NCBI RefSeq assembly: GCF_002735645.1
Contig: NZ_PDZG01000004.1
Location: forward strand, 46,750-110,749
Direction of reading: 5' to 3'
Length of the DNA: 64,000 bases
Source of the DNA: Iodobacter sp. BJB302
Lineage (GTDB): Bacteria > Pseudomonadota > Gammaproteobacteria > Burkholderiales > Chitinibacteraceae
Positions 20,889 through 29,278 of this stretch are shown one piece after another. The position numbers and the translations under genes were made by a program. The notes below the pieces were generated by a model that worked only from the letters and a program-made list of their open reading frames with translations, was not told the origin of the DNA and searched no databases. Position 1 is the first letter of the stretch. Each line of letters starts with the position of its first letter.

Positions 20889-21296
20889 TTGTAGGGCGGG
20901 TGAAACCCCATACGTACTAACCAAGTTTTCTTTCATATGCGAGCAGCAAAAAAACGTAATGACCTCGCTCTTTGCACGGGGCTTTTTGAGTCCCCTTGAA
21001 ACACGCCGAAGCGAGGAACAAGCGGGCGGGGTTTTTTGATGCCTGTTTGAGCGAAGCGAGTTCCGCAGCCGCCGCTGTCCGCAGATGAGGGGCCTTCGTG
21101 TTTTTGAGGTTGCGGCTTTGGTTCTTTTCTTGGCCGTTCAAGAAAAGAACGCCCCTGCGGTGGCTAACCGCACCAAAATCAACGTGCCGAAGGCACTAAA
21201 AAGATCTTTTTGACTTCGCTTAGCGCCTATAGGAAGAAACCCGCCGGCCTTTAGCATGACAAGCTAGGAGCCCGCCGGGTTTCACCCGCCCTGCGA
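20889..21296 (-). repeat. dispersed intergenic repeat, copy 1 (inverted)
   Basis: The 551 bp between rlmG and the Hsp70-like gene holds no credible gene. Most of it is a repeat also found at 27951-28273 and 36890-37253, here in reverse orientation. Shared blocks are GTGCCTTCGGCAC, the self-complementary CTTTTCTTG...CAAGAAAAG hairpin, CCCCTCATCTGCGGACA, CGTGTTTCAAGGGGA and CACCCGCCCT. This copy is bounded by an inverted pair TAGGGCGGGTGAAACCC / GGGTTTCACCCGCCCT. A short ACACGGAGAACACGGAGAAA motif lies just before it (20822). Confidence 0.8.
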
Positions 21297-21358
21297 ATAA
21301 CACCACACCCGCAAACATGGGCACGATCTGGCTGTGCCCCCCACCCCGCAAAGGCTGA

Positions 21359-22624
21359 TCAGCCAAACCGTCTTGCCGCTTCCACAGCTAAACCTGTACC
21401 AATACTGCCGAATAAATCGCCTTCTACATGGCGGGCATTAGGCAGTAATGCGCCGACCTGCGCGCGCAGCAGCGGCACGCCGCTGGAGCCGCCGGTAAAG
21501 AATACGGTGTCGACCTGCTCTACACCGATGCCTGCGCTGCTTAATAAGCCGGTCACGGTTTTTTCCACTGTATCTACAAGGCGTGAGATTGAGTTATCAA
21601 AATCGGCGCGGGTCAGATCGTGGGTCAGATCGTCTTCTAAGCGATCCAAAGAGATGGTGGTTTTGTCACTGGCAGAGAGCGCAATTTTGGCGTCTTCAAC
21701 TTGCAGGGCCAGCCAGTGCCCGGCGCGCTGCTCGATCAGGCTCATCAAGCGATCCAGCTTATCGCGTTCCATTGCATCGCGGTACACATCGGCCAGATCA
21801 CTCCAGGAGCGGCGGGTATAGGCAAAGTTAATCGTGTGCCATGTGGCCAGATTAAAGAAGGTGCCCGATGGGACTTCCGAGTTATTCTTCAGCCGCGTTT
21901 TATAGCCCAATAAAGGCATTACACCCGCAAGGCTCAGTGCTTTATCAAAATCTGTACCACCAATATGCACACCGGCGCTGGCTAATAAATCATCGCGGCG
22001 GTCTAAAACCTTAGCGCGCTCTGGGGATAAACGTACCAGTGAGAAGTCTGAAGTACCCCCGCCAATATCCACAATCAGCACCAGCTCTTCTTTTTGAATG
22101 CTGCACTCGTAATGAAAAGCGGCGGCAATCGGCTCAAACTGAAAGCTGATTTCTTTAAAGCCAACCTGATAGGCAATCTCGGCCAGCGTTTTCTCGGCCT
22201 GCGCATCTGCAGCCGTATCGTCATCAACAAAATGGACGGGGCGGCCAAATACCGCCTGCTCGAAAGGCCGGCCAGCGGCATTTTCTGCACGCAGCTTTAA
22301 TTCACCAATATATTTAGCCAATAGCCCGCGCAGTGGCAAAGCACGGCCATTTACTTCGGTTTGTGCGTCAATCAGGCTGCTGCCCAAAAGGCTTTTAAGA
22401 GAGCGCATCAAACGGCCTTCGTAGCCTTCCAGATACTCGCCCATGGCCGCGCGGCCAAAGCAAACCGAATCTTCTTCGGCATTAAAAAACACCATCGAAG
22501 GCAATGTGGCCTTGCCATCTTCCAGGGAAATCAGCGTGCTGTGGCCGGGACGAACCCAACCCACCGTAGAATTGGATGTACCAAAATCGATGCCGCAGGC
22601 ACGAGCAAAATTAGGAGTAGTCAC
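21359..22624 (-). CDS. Hsp70-family protein, YegD-like
   Basis: A 421-residue actin/Hsp70-type ATPase without the substrate-binding domain of DnaK. Phosphate-binding motifs are visible: GIDFGTSNSTVGW at the N-terminus, IVDIGGGTSDFSLVRL in the middle, and FFTGGSSGVPLLR near the C-terminus. Length and motifs match E. coli YegD (450 aa), whose client is unknown. The likely start is GTG at 22624, which places the nucleotide-binding loop near residue 10; a TTG at 22684 would add 20 residues. Stands alone. Confidence 0.85.
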   Translation of the reverse strand: MTTPNFARACGIDFGTSNSTVGWVRPGHSTLISLEDGKATLPSMVFFNAEEDSVCFGRAAMGEYLEGYEGRLMRSLKSLLGSSLIDAQTEVNGRALPLRGLLAKYIGELKLRAENAAGRPFEQAVFGRPVHFVDDDTAADAQAEKTLAEIAYQVGFKEISFQFEPIAAAFHYECSIQKEELVLIVDIGGGTSDFSLVRLSPERAKVLDRRDDLLASAGVHIGGTDFDKALSLAGVMPLLGYKTRLKNNSEVPSGTFFNLATWHTINFAYTRRSWSDLADVYRDAMERDKLDRLMSLIEQRAGHWLALQVEDAKIALSASDKTTISLDRLEDDLTHDLTRADFDNSISRLVDTVEKTVTGLLSSAGIGVEQVDTVFFTGGSSGVPLLRAQVGALLPNARHVEGDLFGSIGTGLAVEAARRFG

Positions 22625-22766
22625 AGGCCTGTTCCGGGCGGCAAAAAGGGGCGTAATTCTACCCGCCAAAGGCGAACAAAACAATTTTGAATCATTATCT
22701 TATCTTTGCTTATTTGTATTGAGTTAATCGGTTTTGCCCCCATTTACGATTAATACTTAAGCCAGA

Positions 22767-23387
22767 ATGGGCAGCACAAGCATGGAATTAACAATCTCGG
22801 CGCTCTCGCCCGATGAAAAATACGCGCTGATCAGCGATTGTGTTGTACCACGCCCGATTGCCTGGATTAACACCCAAAGCACCAGTGGCATAGTCAATGT
22901 AGCGCCTTTTTCTTATTTTAATATTGTTTCGAATGAGCCCATGATTGTGTCGGTGAGTATTAATCGCCGCCACGATAATGCCCTGCTTAAAGATACTGCG
23001 CGCAATATTTTGCAAACAGGCGAATGCGTTGTGCATCTGCCCTCACGCGGACATGCTCCGCAAGTGAACGCTTCTGCAGCATCTTTTGCCCCCAATGAAA
23101 GCGAAGCCACTGCACTTGGGCTGGCACTGACGCCCTCCGCTGCAGTGAAACCACCCCGCCTTGCCGATTGCGGCATTGCGCTGGAGTGCCGTCTGCATAT
23201 GCACGTAGAAGTAGGTGATCCTGTGGTTGCTGATTTAATGCTGCTGGAAGTCATACACCTTGGTGTGGCCGACGATTTACTCAGAGACGGGCGTATCCAC
23301 CCCGAACCACTCGATCCGCTCTCCCGCCTGGGCGGGCCGGATTACGCCGTTGTAGGCGAGCGTTTTATTATTCAAAGGCCTAAATAA
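22767..23387 (+). CDS. flavin reductase-like, FMN-binding split-barrel protein
   Basis: A 206-residue protein of the flavin reductase domain family (DIM6/NTAB type). Typical blocks are RPIAWINTQSTSGIVNVAPFSYFN near the N-terminus, IVSVSINRRHDN, and DYAVVGERFIIQRP at the end. Such proteins bind FMN and often work as reductases or oxygenase partners. The start could also be ATG 22782 (MELTIS). It is first in a tight run: its stop TAA is immediately followed by the ATG of the RidA-like gene. Confidence 0.8.
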   Translation: MGSTSMELTISALSPDEKYALISDCVVPRPIAWINTQSTSGIVNVAPFSYFNIVSNEPMIVSVSINRRHDNALLKDTARNILQTGECVVHLPSRGHAPQVNASAASFAPNESEATALGLALTPSAAVKPPRLADCGIALECRLHMHVEVGDPVVADLMLLEVIHLGVADDLLRDGRIHPEPLDPLSRLGGPDYAVVGERFIIQRPK

Positions 23388-23783
23388 ATGAACACAATAA
23401 ACAAATCAATTATTCATAGTGATAACGCACCCAAAGCCGTCGGCACTTATTCGCAAGCCGTTAAAATGGGCAATACCGTGTATTTATCCGGCCAGATTGG
23501 CCTCGACCCTGGCACTGGCATTCTGGCAGAAGGCTTTAATGCCCAGGCGCATCAAGTCTTTCAAAATCTGCGCGCGGTATGTCAGGCCGCAGGTGGTGAT
23601 TTGCAAAACATTGCTAAGCTAGGTGTATTTGTTACCGACCTGAGCAACTTTGCCGCACTGAACGACATCATGGGGCAATATTTCACCGAACCCTACCCCG
23701 CCCGGGCCGCCATTCAGGCCGCAGCCCTGCCTAAGGGTGCGCTGGTTGAGGCCGATGGCGTGATGGTTTTAAGCGAATCATAA
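23388..23783 (+). CDS. RidA-family enamine/imine deaminase
   Basis: A 131-residue YjgF/YER057c/UK114 protein. Core motifs are present: [26 protein letters not shown], the [11 protein letters not shown] helix, and [20 protein letters not shown] with the active-site arginine of RidA (R in PARAA). RidA hydrolyses reactive 2-aminoacrylate and related imines formed by PLP enzymes. It starts directly at the stop of the flavin reductase-like gene. Confidence 0.92.
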   Translation: MNTINKSIIHSDNAPKAVGTYSQAVKMGNTVYLSGQIGLDPGTGILAEGFNAQAHQVFQNLRAVCQAAGGDLQNIAKLGVFVTDLSNFAALNDIMGQYFTEPYPARAAIQAAALPKGALVEADGVMVLSES

Positions 23784-23785
23784 TA

Positions 23786-24202
23786 ATGCCCTTCCAAAAT
23801 CCTGATGACGAAGCAATCCGCCAGTTTTTGCTCAGCATCCACCGCATCGCGGTGGTTGGCCTCTCACCCAAGCCCGACCGGCCCAGCTTTGCTGTAGCCA
23901 AGGTGATGCAGCAGGCGGGCATGCAAATTGTGCCGGTGCGCCCGTTTACTGAAAGCGTACTGGGTGAGCCGGCCTTTGCCAGCCTCAGCGATGTGCCGGG
24001 CAAGGTGGATTTGGTGAATGTGTTCAGGGCTGCCAATCAGATCGACGCTATTGTGGATGAAGCCATTGCGCTGAATATTCCGGCAATCTGGATTCAGCAG
24101 GGCATTATTAATGAGGCTGCAGCAGAGCGCGCACGGGCGGCAGGGCTGTTTGTGGTGATGGATCGATGTATCAAAATTGATTATCTGAGGCTTTGTCTGT
24201 GA
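23786..24202 (+). CDS. CoA-binding protein (YccU-like)
   Basis: A 138-residue Rossmann-fold protein of the CoA_binding_2 family. RIAVVGLSPKPDRPSFAVAKVMQQAG forms the nucleotide-binding turn, VDLVNVFR the following strand, IPAIWIQQGIIN the next, and VVMDRCIKIDY the C-terminal block with a conserved Cys. Its biochemical role is not established. Follows the RidA-like gene by 2 bp. Confidence 0.85.
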   Translation: MPFQNPDDEAIRQFLLSIHRIAVVGLSPKPDRPSFAVAKVMQQAGMQIVPVRPFTESVLGEPAFASLSDVPGKVDLVNVFRAANQIDAIVDEAIALNIPAIWIQQGIINEAAAERARAAGLFVVMDRCIKIDYLRLCL

Positions 24203-24954
24203 GCTGTAATCTGGTTTTAGGGGATTTTGCAGCCGATCTGTTACGTCAGTTGCTTGGCCCCTATGCCGATATCCGCATTCACCAGGATGACTTAGCACTT
24301 GGCCCGCTCAACGATATCGACCACGTTTATCCTGCAGCCAGAATCCAATTTTGGAATGAAGTCTTCCCGCTCTCCAGTTTTGACTTTAGCGATGCACTCC
24401 CCGCGGGCAATGCCCAGCTTGCGGCGCTGCCGGAAGATCTTACTTTCTGGGCAGGCACCTCCTGCGGCGAGGCACTGCTGCTGCGCCGCTTAGCATGGTG
24501 GCGCTATCAGAAAGGGCAAAGCTTTAAACTGACTATGCCAGACACCACCGGGGCTGACAGCTATATTGCAGGCCAGGTGCCACTCAGCCTGATTGGCCCG
24601 GAACAAATCGAATCGGCCAGCAGCGAACTGATTCCTCCGGCCCAATTACACAAATTAGCGCAAGAATGGCAAGCGCTGACCCAGCAAACCAGCATGTTTC
24701 GCGGCTGGAATGGAGAGACATTCCAGCATCTGGATGCAAGCACGCTTGACAGCGAAATGCTGGATTTAATCTCGGATAATTACTTACCTTGCCGCCAGAT
24801 TGCGCTGCTTTGGATGCAGTCTGCCAAAGGCTTTTTTCGCAGTGACGTCTTAGCTATGTGGCGCTTACGCAGCTTGGCGGCACAAGGCAAAATCGAAATG
24901 GAAAGCCACCCGGATCAGCACGATTTATTCGCTTTTAAAGTACGGAAGAAATAA
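24199..24954 (+). CDS. DUF1835 domain protein
   Basis: A 251-residue protein starting at GTG 24199, overlapping the stop of the CoA-binding gene (GTGA). The N-terminal domain fits DUF1835 (LVLGDFAADLLRQLL, then IHQDDLALGPL), and WAGTSCGEALLLRRLAWW follows; the C-terminal half resembles DUF3658 with a predicted helix-rich DNA-binding-like end (MWRLRSLAAQGKIEM). Function unknown. It ends the four-gene run started at 22767. Confidence 0.7.
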   Translation: MSCNLVLGDFAADLLRQLLGPYADIRIHQDDLALGPLNDIDHVYPAARIQFWNEVFPLSSFDFSDALPAGNAQLAALPEDLTFWAGTSCGEALLLRRLAWWRYQKGQSFKLTMPDTTGADSYIAGQVPLSLIGPEQIESASSELIPPAQLHKLAQEWQALTQQTSMFRGWNGETFQHLDASTLDSEMLDLISDNYLPCRQIALLWMQSAKGFFRSDVLAMWRLRSLAAQGKIEMESHPDQHDLFAFKVRKK

Positions 24955-25080
24955 TACCCGCCCTCCTCAGCCTCCCCTGTGAGGAATTTACCCCAGAAAC
25001 ACAGAAAATATGGGCTAACGCATTGCCTTAAACTGTAGCTGCGTTTACCTTTAGTCAAACTCTTCAGCGGCGCCAGATAT

Positions 25081-25932
25081 ATGAAACTTCAGTTCACAAA
25101 GATGCAAGGCCTGGGTAATGATTTTATGGTGATTGATGGGGTAAATCAGCAGGTCAGGCTGAGCACCAGCACCATACGCCAGCTTGGAGACCGGCATTTT
25201 GGTATTGGCTTTGACCAGCTTTTACTGGTAGAGCCCGCCTCGCGTGCCGATATCGATTTTAGCTACCGCATTTTTAATAATGATGGCGGTGAAGTGGAGC
25301 AATGCGGCAATGGCGCCCGCTGCTTTGCACGTTTTGTGCACGATAAAGGCCTGAGCCTTAAAAAAGAAATTGCCGTTGAAACAGCAAAAGGCGTGATTTA
25401 TCCCCGGCTGGAAGACGACGGCAATGTCAGCGTGAACATGGGCGTACCGCAATTTGCCCCGCAGGAAATCCCATTTATTGCTGACAGCGATCTTATTATT
25501 CACCCACTGGATGTGGACGGAGCCAGCTTTGCAATCAGCGTGGTATCAATGGGCAACCCGCACGCCGTGCAAATTGTTGCCGATGTTGATGTCGCCCCTG
25601 TTGCCAGCATCGGGCCAAAAATTGAGACCCACCCGCGCTTTCCGGCTAAAGTGAATGCTGGCTTTATGCAAATTATCAGCCGTGATGAAATCAGGCTGCG
25701 TGTGTTTGAACGTGCTGCGGGTGAAACACTGGCGTGTGGCACCGGCGCTTGTGCAGCAGTAGTAGCAGGAATCCGCCGAGGCTTACTTAACCCGCGTGTT
25801 CGTGTGCATACACATGGCGGGGAGCTGACCATTACCTGGGCAGGTGGCTCAGCCGCAGTTTGGATGACCGGCCCGGCCGTCAGCGTATTTGACGGCACTA
25901 TCAATCTCCAGGGAGAAGAATATGCAGCCTGA
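25081..25932 (+). CDS. dapF: diaminopimelate epimerase
   Basis: A 283-residue cofactor-independent racemase converting LL- to meso-diaminopimelate for lysine and peptidoglycan synthesis. The two catalytic cysteines are C75 (EQCGNGARC) and C219 (LACGTGAC). The N-terminal [15 protein letters not shown] is diagnostic. It overlaps the start of the DUF484 gene by 11 bp, giving the dapF-DUF484-xerC order also found in E. coli and pseudomonads. Confidence 0.97.
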   Translation: MKLQFTKMQGLGNDFMVIDGVNQQVRLSTSTIRQLGDRHFGIGFDQLLLVEPASRADIDFSYRIFNNDGGEVEQCGNGARCFARFVHDKGLSLKKEIAVETAKGVIYPRLEDDGNVSVNMGVPQFAPQEIPFIADSDLIIHPLDVDGASFAISVVSMGNPHAVQIVADVDVAPVASIGPKIETHPRFPAKVNAGFMQIISRDEIRLRVFERAAGETLACGTGACAAVVAGIRRGLLNPRVRVHTHGGELTITWAGGSAAVWMTGPAVSVFDGTINLQGEEYAA

Positions 25933-26614
25933 TGAAATCGTCACCTGGCTTAAGGACAACCCAGAATTTTTTGACCAATACGCCGATGAGCTGGCCGAAA
26001 TTTATGTACCACACTCACACCGCGGCCAGGCTATTTCACTCGCAGAGCGGCAACTGCTCACCCTGCGCGAAAAAAACCGCTCGCTGGAGCTGCGCCTGGG
26101 CGATTTGCTGCAATTTGGCGAAGAGAACGACCATATCTCAGAAAAGCTGCACCAACTGAGCGTCAGCCTGATGCAGGCAGATGACTTAGCCAGCATGATA
26201 GGCACCTTGGAATACCATTTGCAGCATCGCTTTGGCGTGCCGCATATCGCATTAAGGCTGTGGCTGGACAGCGATTGTAATCTGCGCGAATTTGCCCCCG
26301 TAGGTGAAGCAGTACAAAAACTAGCGCAAAACTTAGTTTCCCCTTACTGCGGCCCCTATGTCACCGATGAAGTACTGTCGTGGTTTGATGTTGAAGCCAA
26401 TACGCTGAAGTCTTTCGCCCAGTTTGCCCTGCGTACCGGCGGCGAGCCCTTTGGTGTGCTCGTCATGGCCAGCGAAGATATCGAGCGCTTCTATCCTGAT
26501 ATGGGCACGCTGTATTTGCAGCGCTTATCTGATTTAGTATCCGCATCAATTCGCCGCGCCGTTCCTGTGATTACCCCCGATGACGAGCCCTTGCTGCTAA
26601 CCGAAGAAGTGTGA
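25922..26614 (+). CDS. DUF484 family protein (GAF-like)
   Basis: A 230-residue protein of the DUF484 family. It begins [24 protein letters not shown], of which the LKDNPEFF motif is diagnostic, followed by a coiled-coil-like stretch ([20 protein letters not shown]) and a C-terminal GAF-like domain (from about residue 80). Function is unknown, but the family is usually encoded between dapF and xerC. ATG 25922 overlaps dapF. Confidence 0.9.
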   Translation: MQPDEIVTWLKDNPEFFDQYADELAEIYVPHSHRGQAISLAERQLLTLREKNRSLELRLGDLLQFGEENDHISEKLHQLSVSLMQADDLASMIGTLEYHLQHRFGVPHIALRLWLDSDCNLREFAPVGEAVQKLAQNLVSPYCGPYVTDEVLSWFDVEANTLKSFAQFALRTGGEPFGVLVMASEDIERFYPDMGTLYLQRLSDLVSASIRRAVPVITPDDEPLLLTEEV

Positions 26615-27618
26615 TGCAAGCAGCAACAGAGCGTTTAATACCTTCCAGCGGGGAAGACAAAGCGGCCAGTAAAAAACTGATCGCAGCGGCTGAGGACGAC
26701 AGCCCAGAGCAAATCAGCGCAAAACAAGCCATGCTTGCCCATTTTGTTCAATATCTGGAAGGCGAAAAAGGCGCAGGCGAGCACACTCGTGCGGCTTATG
26801 CCCGCGATATGGCCACCTTGCTGGAATGCGCAGCCGGCCAGGATTTACCGGCGCTCACGCCCAAAGAAATTCGCGGTTATGTGCGAAAGCTCACCGGACA
26901 AAGCCTATCGGCCAGAAGCATCGCCCGCACGCTTTCAACGTGGCGCACCTTTTATCGCCTGATGTGCCGTGATTATCATTGGTCAATGAACCCTGCCGAC
27001 GGGGTAAAGCCGCCAAAGAGCAGTAAAAAACTGCCTGCCGCGATGACCGTTGATGATGCGGGTGGCTTTTTAGAGGGCATGCCCGACGACGAAATTTTGG
27101 GCTGCCGCGATAAAGCGATTTTTGAACTCGCTTATTCTTCGGGCCTGCGCGTGGCGGAATTGGTTTCGATTACCCTGCCGGATTTAGACCTCAACCACGG
27201 CATGGCGGTAGTTACAGGTAAGGGTGGCAAAACGCGGCAACTGCCCGTTGGCAGCGTAGCCTGCGAAGCCATCCGCCGCTGGCTGGTAGAGCGCCCCAAA
27301 CTGGCACCGAGGGATAACACAGTATTTATCGGCAAAAACGGCGGCTCACTCAGCACCCGAGCGGTGCAGCTGCGAATTAAATACTGGGAAACCAAACTCA
27401 ATATTAAAGAACCACTCTACCCGCACAAACTGCGCCACAGCTGCGCCAGCCATTTACTGCAAAGCTCCCACGACCTGCGCGCCGTGCAAGAACTCCTTGG
27501 CCACGCCAGCATCGCCACCACCCAAGTCTATACCCACCTCGATTACCAACACCTGGCACAAGAATACGACCGAACTCACCCAAGGGCTAAAAAGCCAGAG
27601 GATGAAGAAAAGAAATAA
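26614..27618 (+). CDS. xerC: tyrosine recombinase XerC
   Basis: A 334-residue tyrosine recombinase for chromosome dimer resolution with XerD at dif. The catalytic set is complete: R179 (SGLRVAEL), the GKGGKTR lysine, H271-x-x-R274, GH of LLGHASIATT, and nucleophile Y306. The N-terminus is about 35 residues longer than typical XerC and is charged. ATG 26614 shares its A with the TGA of the DUF484 gene; a GTG at 26611 is possible. No terminator is seen before the MITE at 27686. Confidence 0.93.
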   Translation: MQAATERLIPSSGEDKAASKKLIAAAEDDSPEQISAKQAMLAHFVQYLEGEKGAGEHTRAAYARDMATLLECAAGQDLPALTPKEIRGYVRKLTGQSLSARSIARTLSTWRTFYRLMCRDYHWSMNPADGVKPPKSSKKLPAAMTVDDAGGFLEGMPDDEILGCRDKAIFELAYSSGLRVAELVSITLPDLDLNHGMAVVTGKGGKTRQLPVGSVACEAIRRWLVERPKLAPRDNTVFIGKNGGSLSTRAVQLRIKYWETKLNIKEPLYPHKLRHSCASHLLQSSHDLRAVQELLGHASIATTQVYTHLDYQHLAQEYDRTHPRAKKPEDEEKK

Positions 27619-27685
27619 GCCTGTTGATTGCTGAGAAAAACCCAAATCTTGAAACACGGAGAGCACGGAGAAAAACAGAGCATTA

Positions 27686-27950
27686 GGGTCTGTTGACGTT
27701 TCATTCACAATTGCGCTGAGCCGGAAAACGGCCAAGCACAAGGCATACGACGAAGGCAATAACAGGTTATTGTCGAGGAGCATAACGCAGTGAATGGCCG
27801 TTTTCCGGCTCAGCCCTTCGGGTTGACTGCAGTTTTGGGGCTGCACATCGTTAAAAATCGCTAATGGTACTCGTGCCATGTCGCAATTTTTGCCTTGTTC
27901 AGCCCCAAAACTGCAGCCAACGCAGCCGTGAATGAAACGTCAACAGACCC
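27686..27950 (+). mobile_element. MITE copy A (IS5-family related, 265 bp)
   Basis: A non-coding element bounded by GGGTCTGTTGACGTTTCA and its exact inverse, flanked by TA on both sides (27684-27685, 27951-27952). The ends are identical to those of the IS at 59361-60218. The interior has two large imperfect hairpins: GGAAAACGGCC...GGCCGTTTTCC, and GCAGTTTTGGGGCTG...CAGCCCCAAAACTGC. It is the reverse orientation of the copy at 63425-63720 and is inserted at the edge of a dispersed repeat. Confidence 0.88.
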
Positions 27951-28273
27951 TAGTGCCTTCGGCACATTAATTTTGGAGCGGTAGCCACCGCGGGGGCGTT
28001 CTTTTCTTGAACGGCCAAGAAAAGAACCAAAAGAAGGCCGCCCCACGAAACACGAAAACCCCTCATCTGCGGACAATCGAGCGGCGGCTGCGGAACTCGC
28101 TCGCAAGCTCGCTCAAACAGTCCTCGCCGAAACCCCGCCCGCTTGTTCCTCGCTTCGGCGTGTTTCAAGGGGACTCTAAAGCCCCGTGCAGAGAGCGTGT
28201 TCAATGCATCTTTAGCTGTTTATTCATGAAAAAACAGTTTGGTTAGCGCATATGGAGTTCCACCCGCCCTACA
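27951..28273 (+). repeat. dispersed intergenic repeat, copy 2
   Basis: Second copy of the family at 20889-21296 and 36890-37253, in plus orientation. It starts at GTGCCTTCGGCAC just after the MITE and ends with CACCCGCCCTACA. The ACACGGAGAGCACGGAGAAA motif that accompanies the family lies on the other side of the MITE (27654), so the MITE landed inside the composite repeat. No gene is credible in 27619-28289; an open frame beginning MNGQEKNQ is shared with copy 1 but not preserved in copy 3. Confidence 0.8.
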
Positions 28274-28289
28274 ACAGCCCACCACCCTA

Positions 28290-29246
28290 TTAAGAAAACC
28301 TCCCCTGCAATTTAAATTCCTCGGTCGCTTTAATTAAAGCCGCAGCAATCCCCGGCTCCATCGCCGCATGTCCCGCATCGGGGATGATATGCAAAGTGGA
28401 TTCAGGCCAGGCCTGATGCAGGCGATAAGCCGATTTTGGCGGGCAAATCACATCGTAGCGGCCCTGGATAATTACAGCGGGCAGGTGGCGAATTTTGCCC
28501 ACCTCTTGGACCAGCTGGTCTTCATCCATAAAAGCACCGTAGCGCATATAGTGCGCCTCTAAGCGGCCAAGACTCGTGCAAACCGCATCAGTTTCAAACT
28601 GGGCAATGGCGCTGCTTTGCGGCTCTAAAAACAGACAACTGCCTTCATAGCGGCTCCAGCTGCGGGCGGCAGGCAGATAGACTTCCGGGTCATCATTAAA
28701 GAGGCGCTGGCTGTAGGCTTCGAGCAAATTTCCCCGCTCGGCCACAGGAATTTGCGCGGCGAATTCGGCGTGAACTTCCGGATAGAAATGCCCGATGCCA
28801 TTCACAAACCAATCCACCTCAGCCTTAGTGCAGAGGAAAATCCCGCGCAGGATAAAGCCTGAACACGCCTCAGGATGCGCTTCGCCATAGGCCAGCGCGA
28901 GGGTAGAGCCCCAGGAGCCGCCAAACACCAGCCACTGCTCTACATCCAGCATCTGACGCAAGACTTCGATATCGGCGATTAAATGAGCAGTGGTGTTATT
29001 GCGATACTCACCCAAGGGCGTCGACTGCCCTGCGCCGCGCTGATCAAACAGCACAATGCGGTAATAGGCGGGGTCAAAAAAGCGGCGATGCATGGGCGAA
29101 ATACCGCCACCGGGGCCGCCATGCAAAAACAGCACCGGCACGCCATCAGGATTACCGCATTCTTCCCAGTAAAGGGTATGCACATTATCTACGGCGAGAC
29201 GGCCGCTGCGGTGAGGTTCTATCGCTGGAAAAAGTAAATCGCTCAT
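28290..29246 (-). CDS. pip: proline iminopeptidase
   Basis: A 318-residue alpha/beta hydrolase that removes N-terminal proline from peptides. The oxyanion block LHGGPGGG (about 41-48), FDQRGAGQS, nucleophile S111 in GGSWGS, and the C-terminal DAGH histidine are all in place. The start at 29246 (MSDLLFPAIEPHRSG) matches the family and has AAGGG upstream. It is 33 bp downstream of feoB on the same strand but probably unrelated. Confidence 0.95.
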   Translation of the reverse strand: MSDLLFPAIEPHRSGRLAVDNVHTLYWEECGNPDGVPVLFLHGGPGGGISPMHRRFFDPAYYRIVLFDQRGAGQSTPLGEYRNNTTAHLIADIEVLRQMLDVEQWLVFGGSWGSTLALAYGEAHPEACSGFILRGIFLCTKAEVDWFVNGIGHFYPEVHAEFAAQIPVAERGNLLEAYSQRLFNDDPEVYLPAARSWSRYEGSCLFLEPQSSAIAQFETDAVCTSLGRLEAHYMRYGAFMDEDQLVQEVGKIRHLPAVIIQGRYDVICPPKSAYRLHQAWPESTLHIIPDAGHAAMEPGIAAALIKATEEFKLQGRFS

Positions 29247-29278
29247 CTTTGCCCTTTTATTGTTATGCGTGGCGCAAC

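Noticed and set aside
20917..21141. Frame beginning MNGQEKNQ (also at 28007-28246), a possible conserved small protein
   Set aside because: It lies within the dispersed repeat and is not kept in the third copy, so the similarity is explained by repeated DNA.
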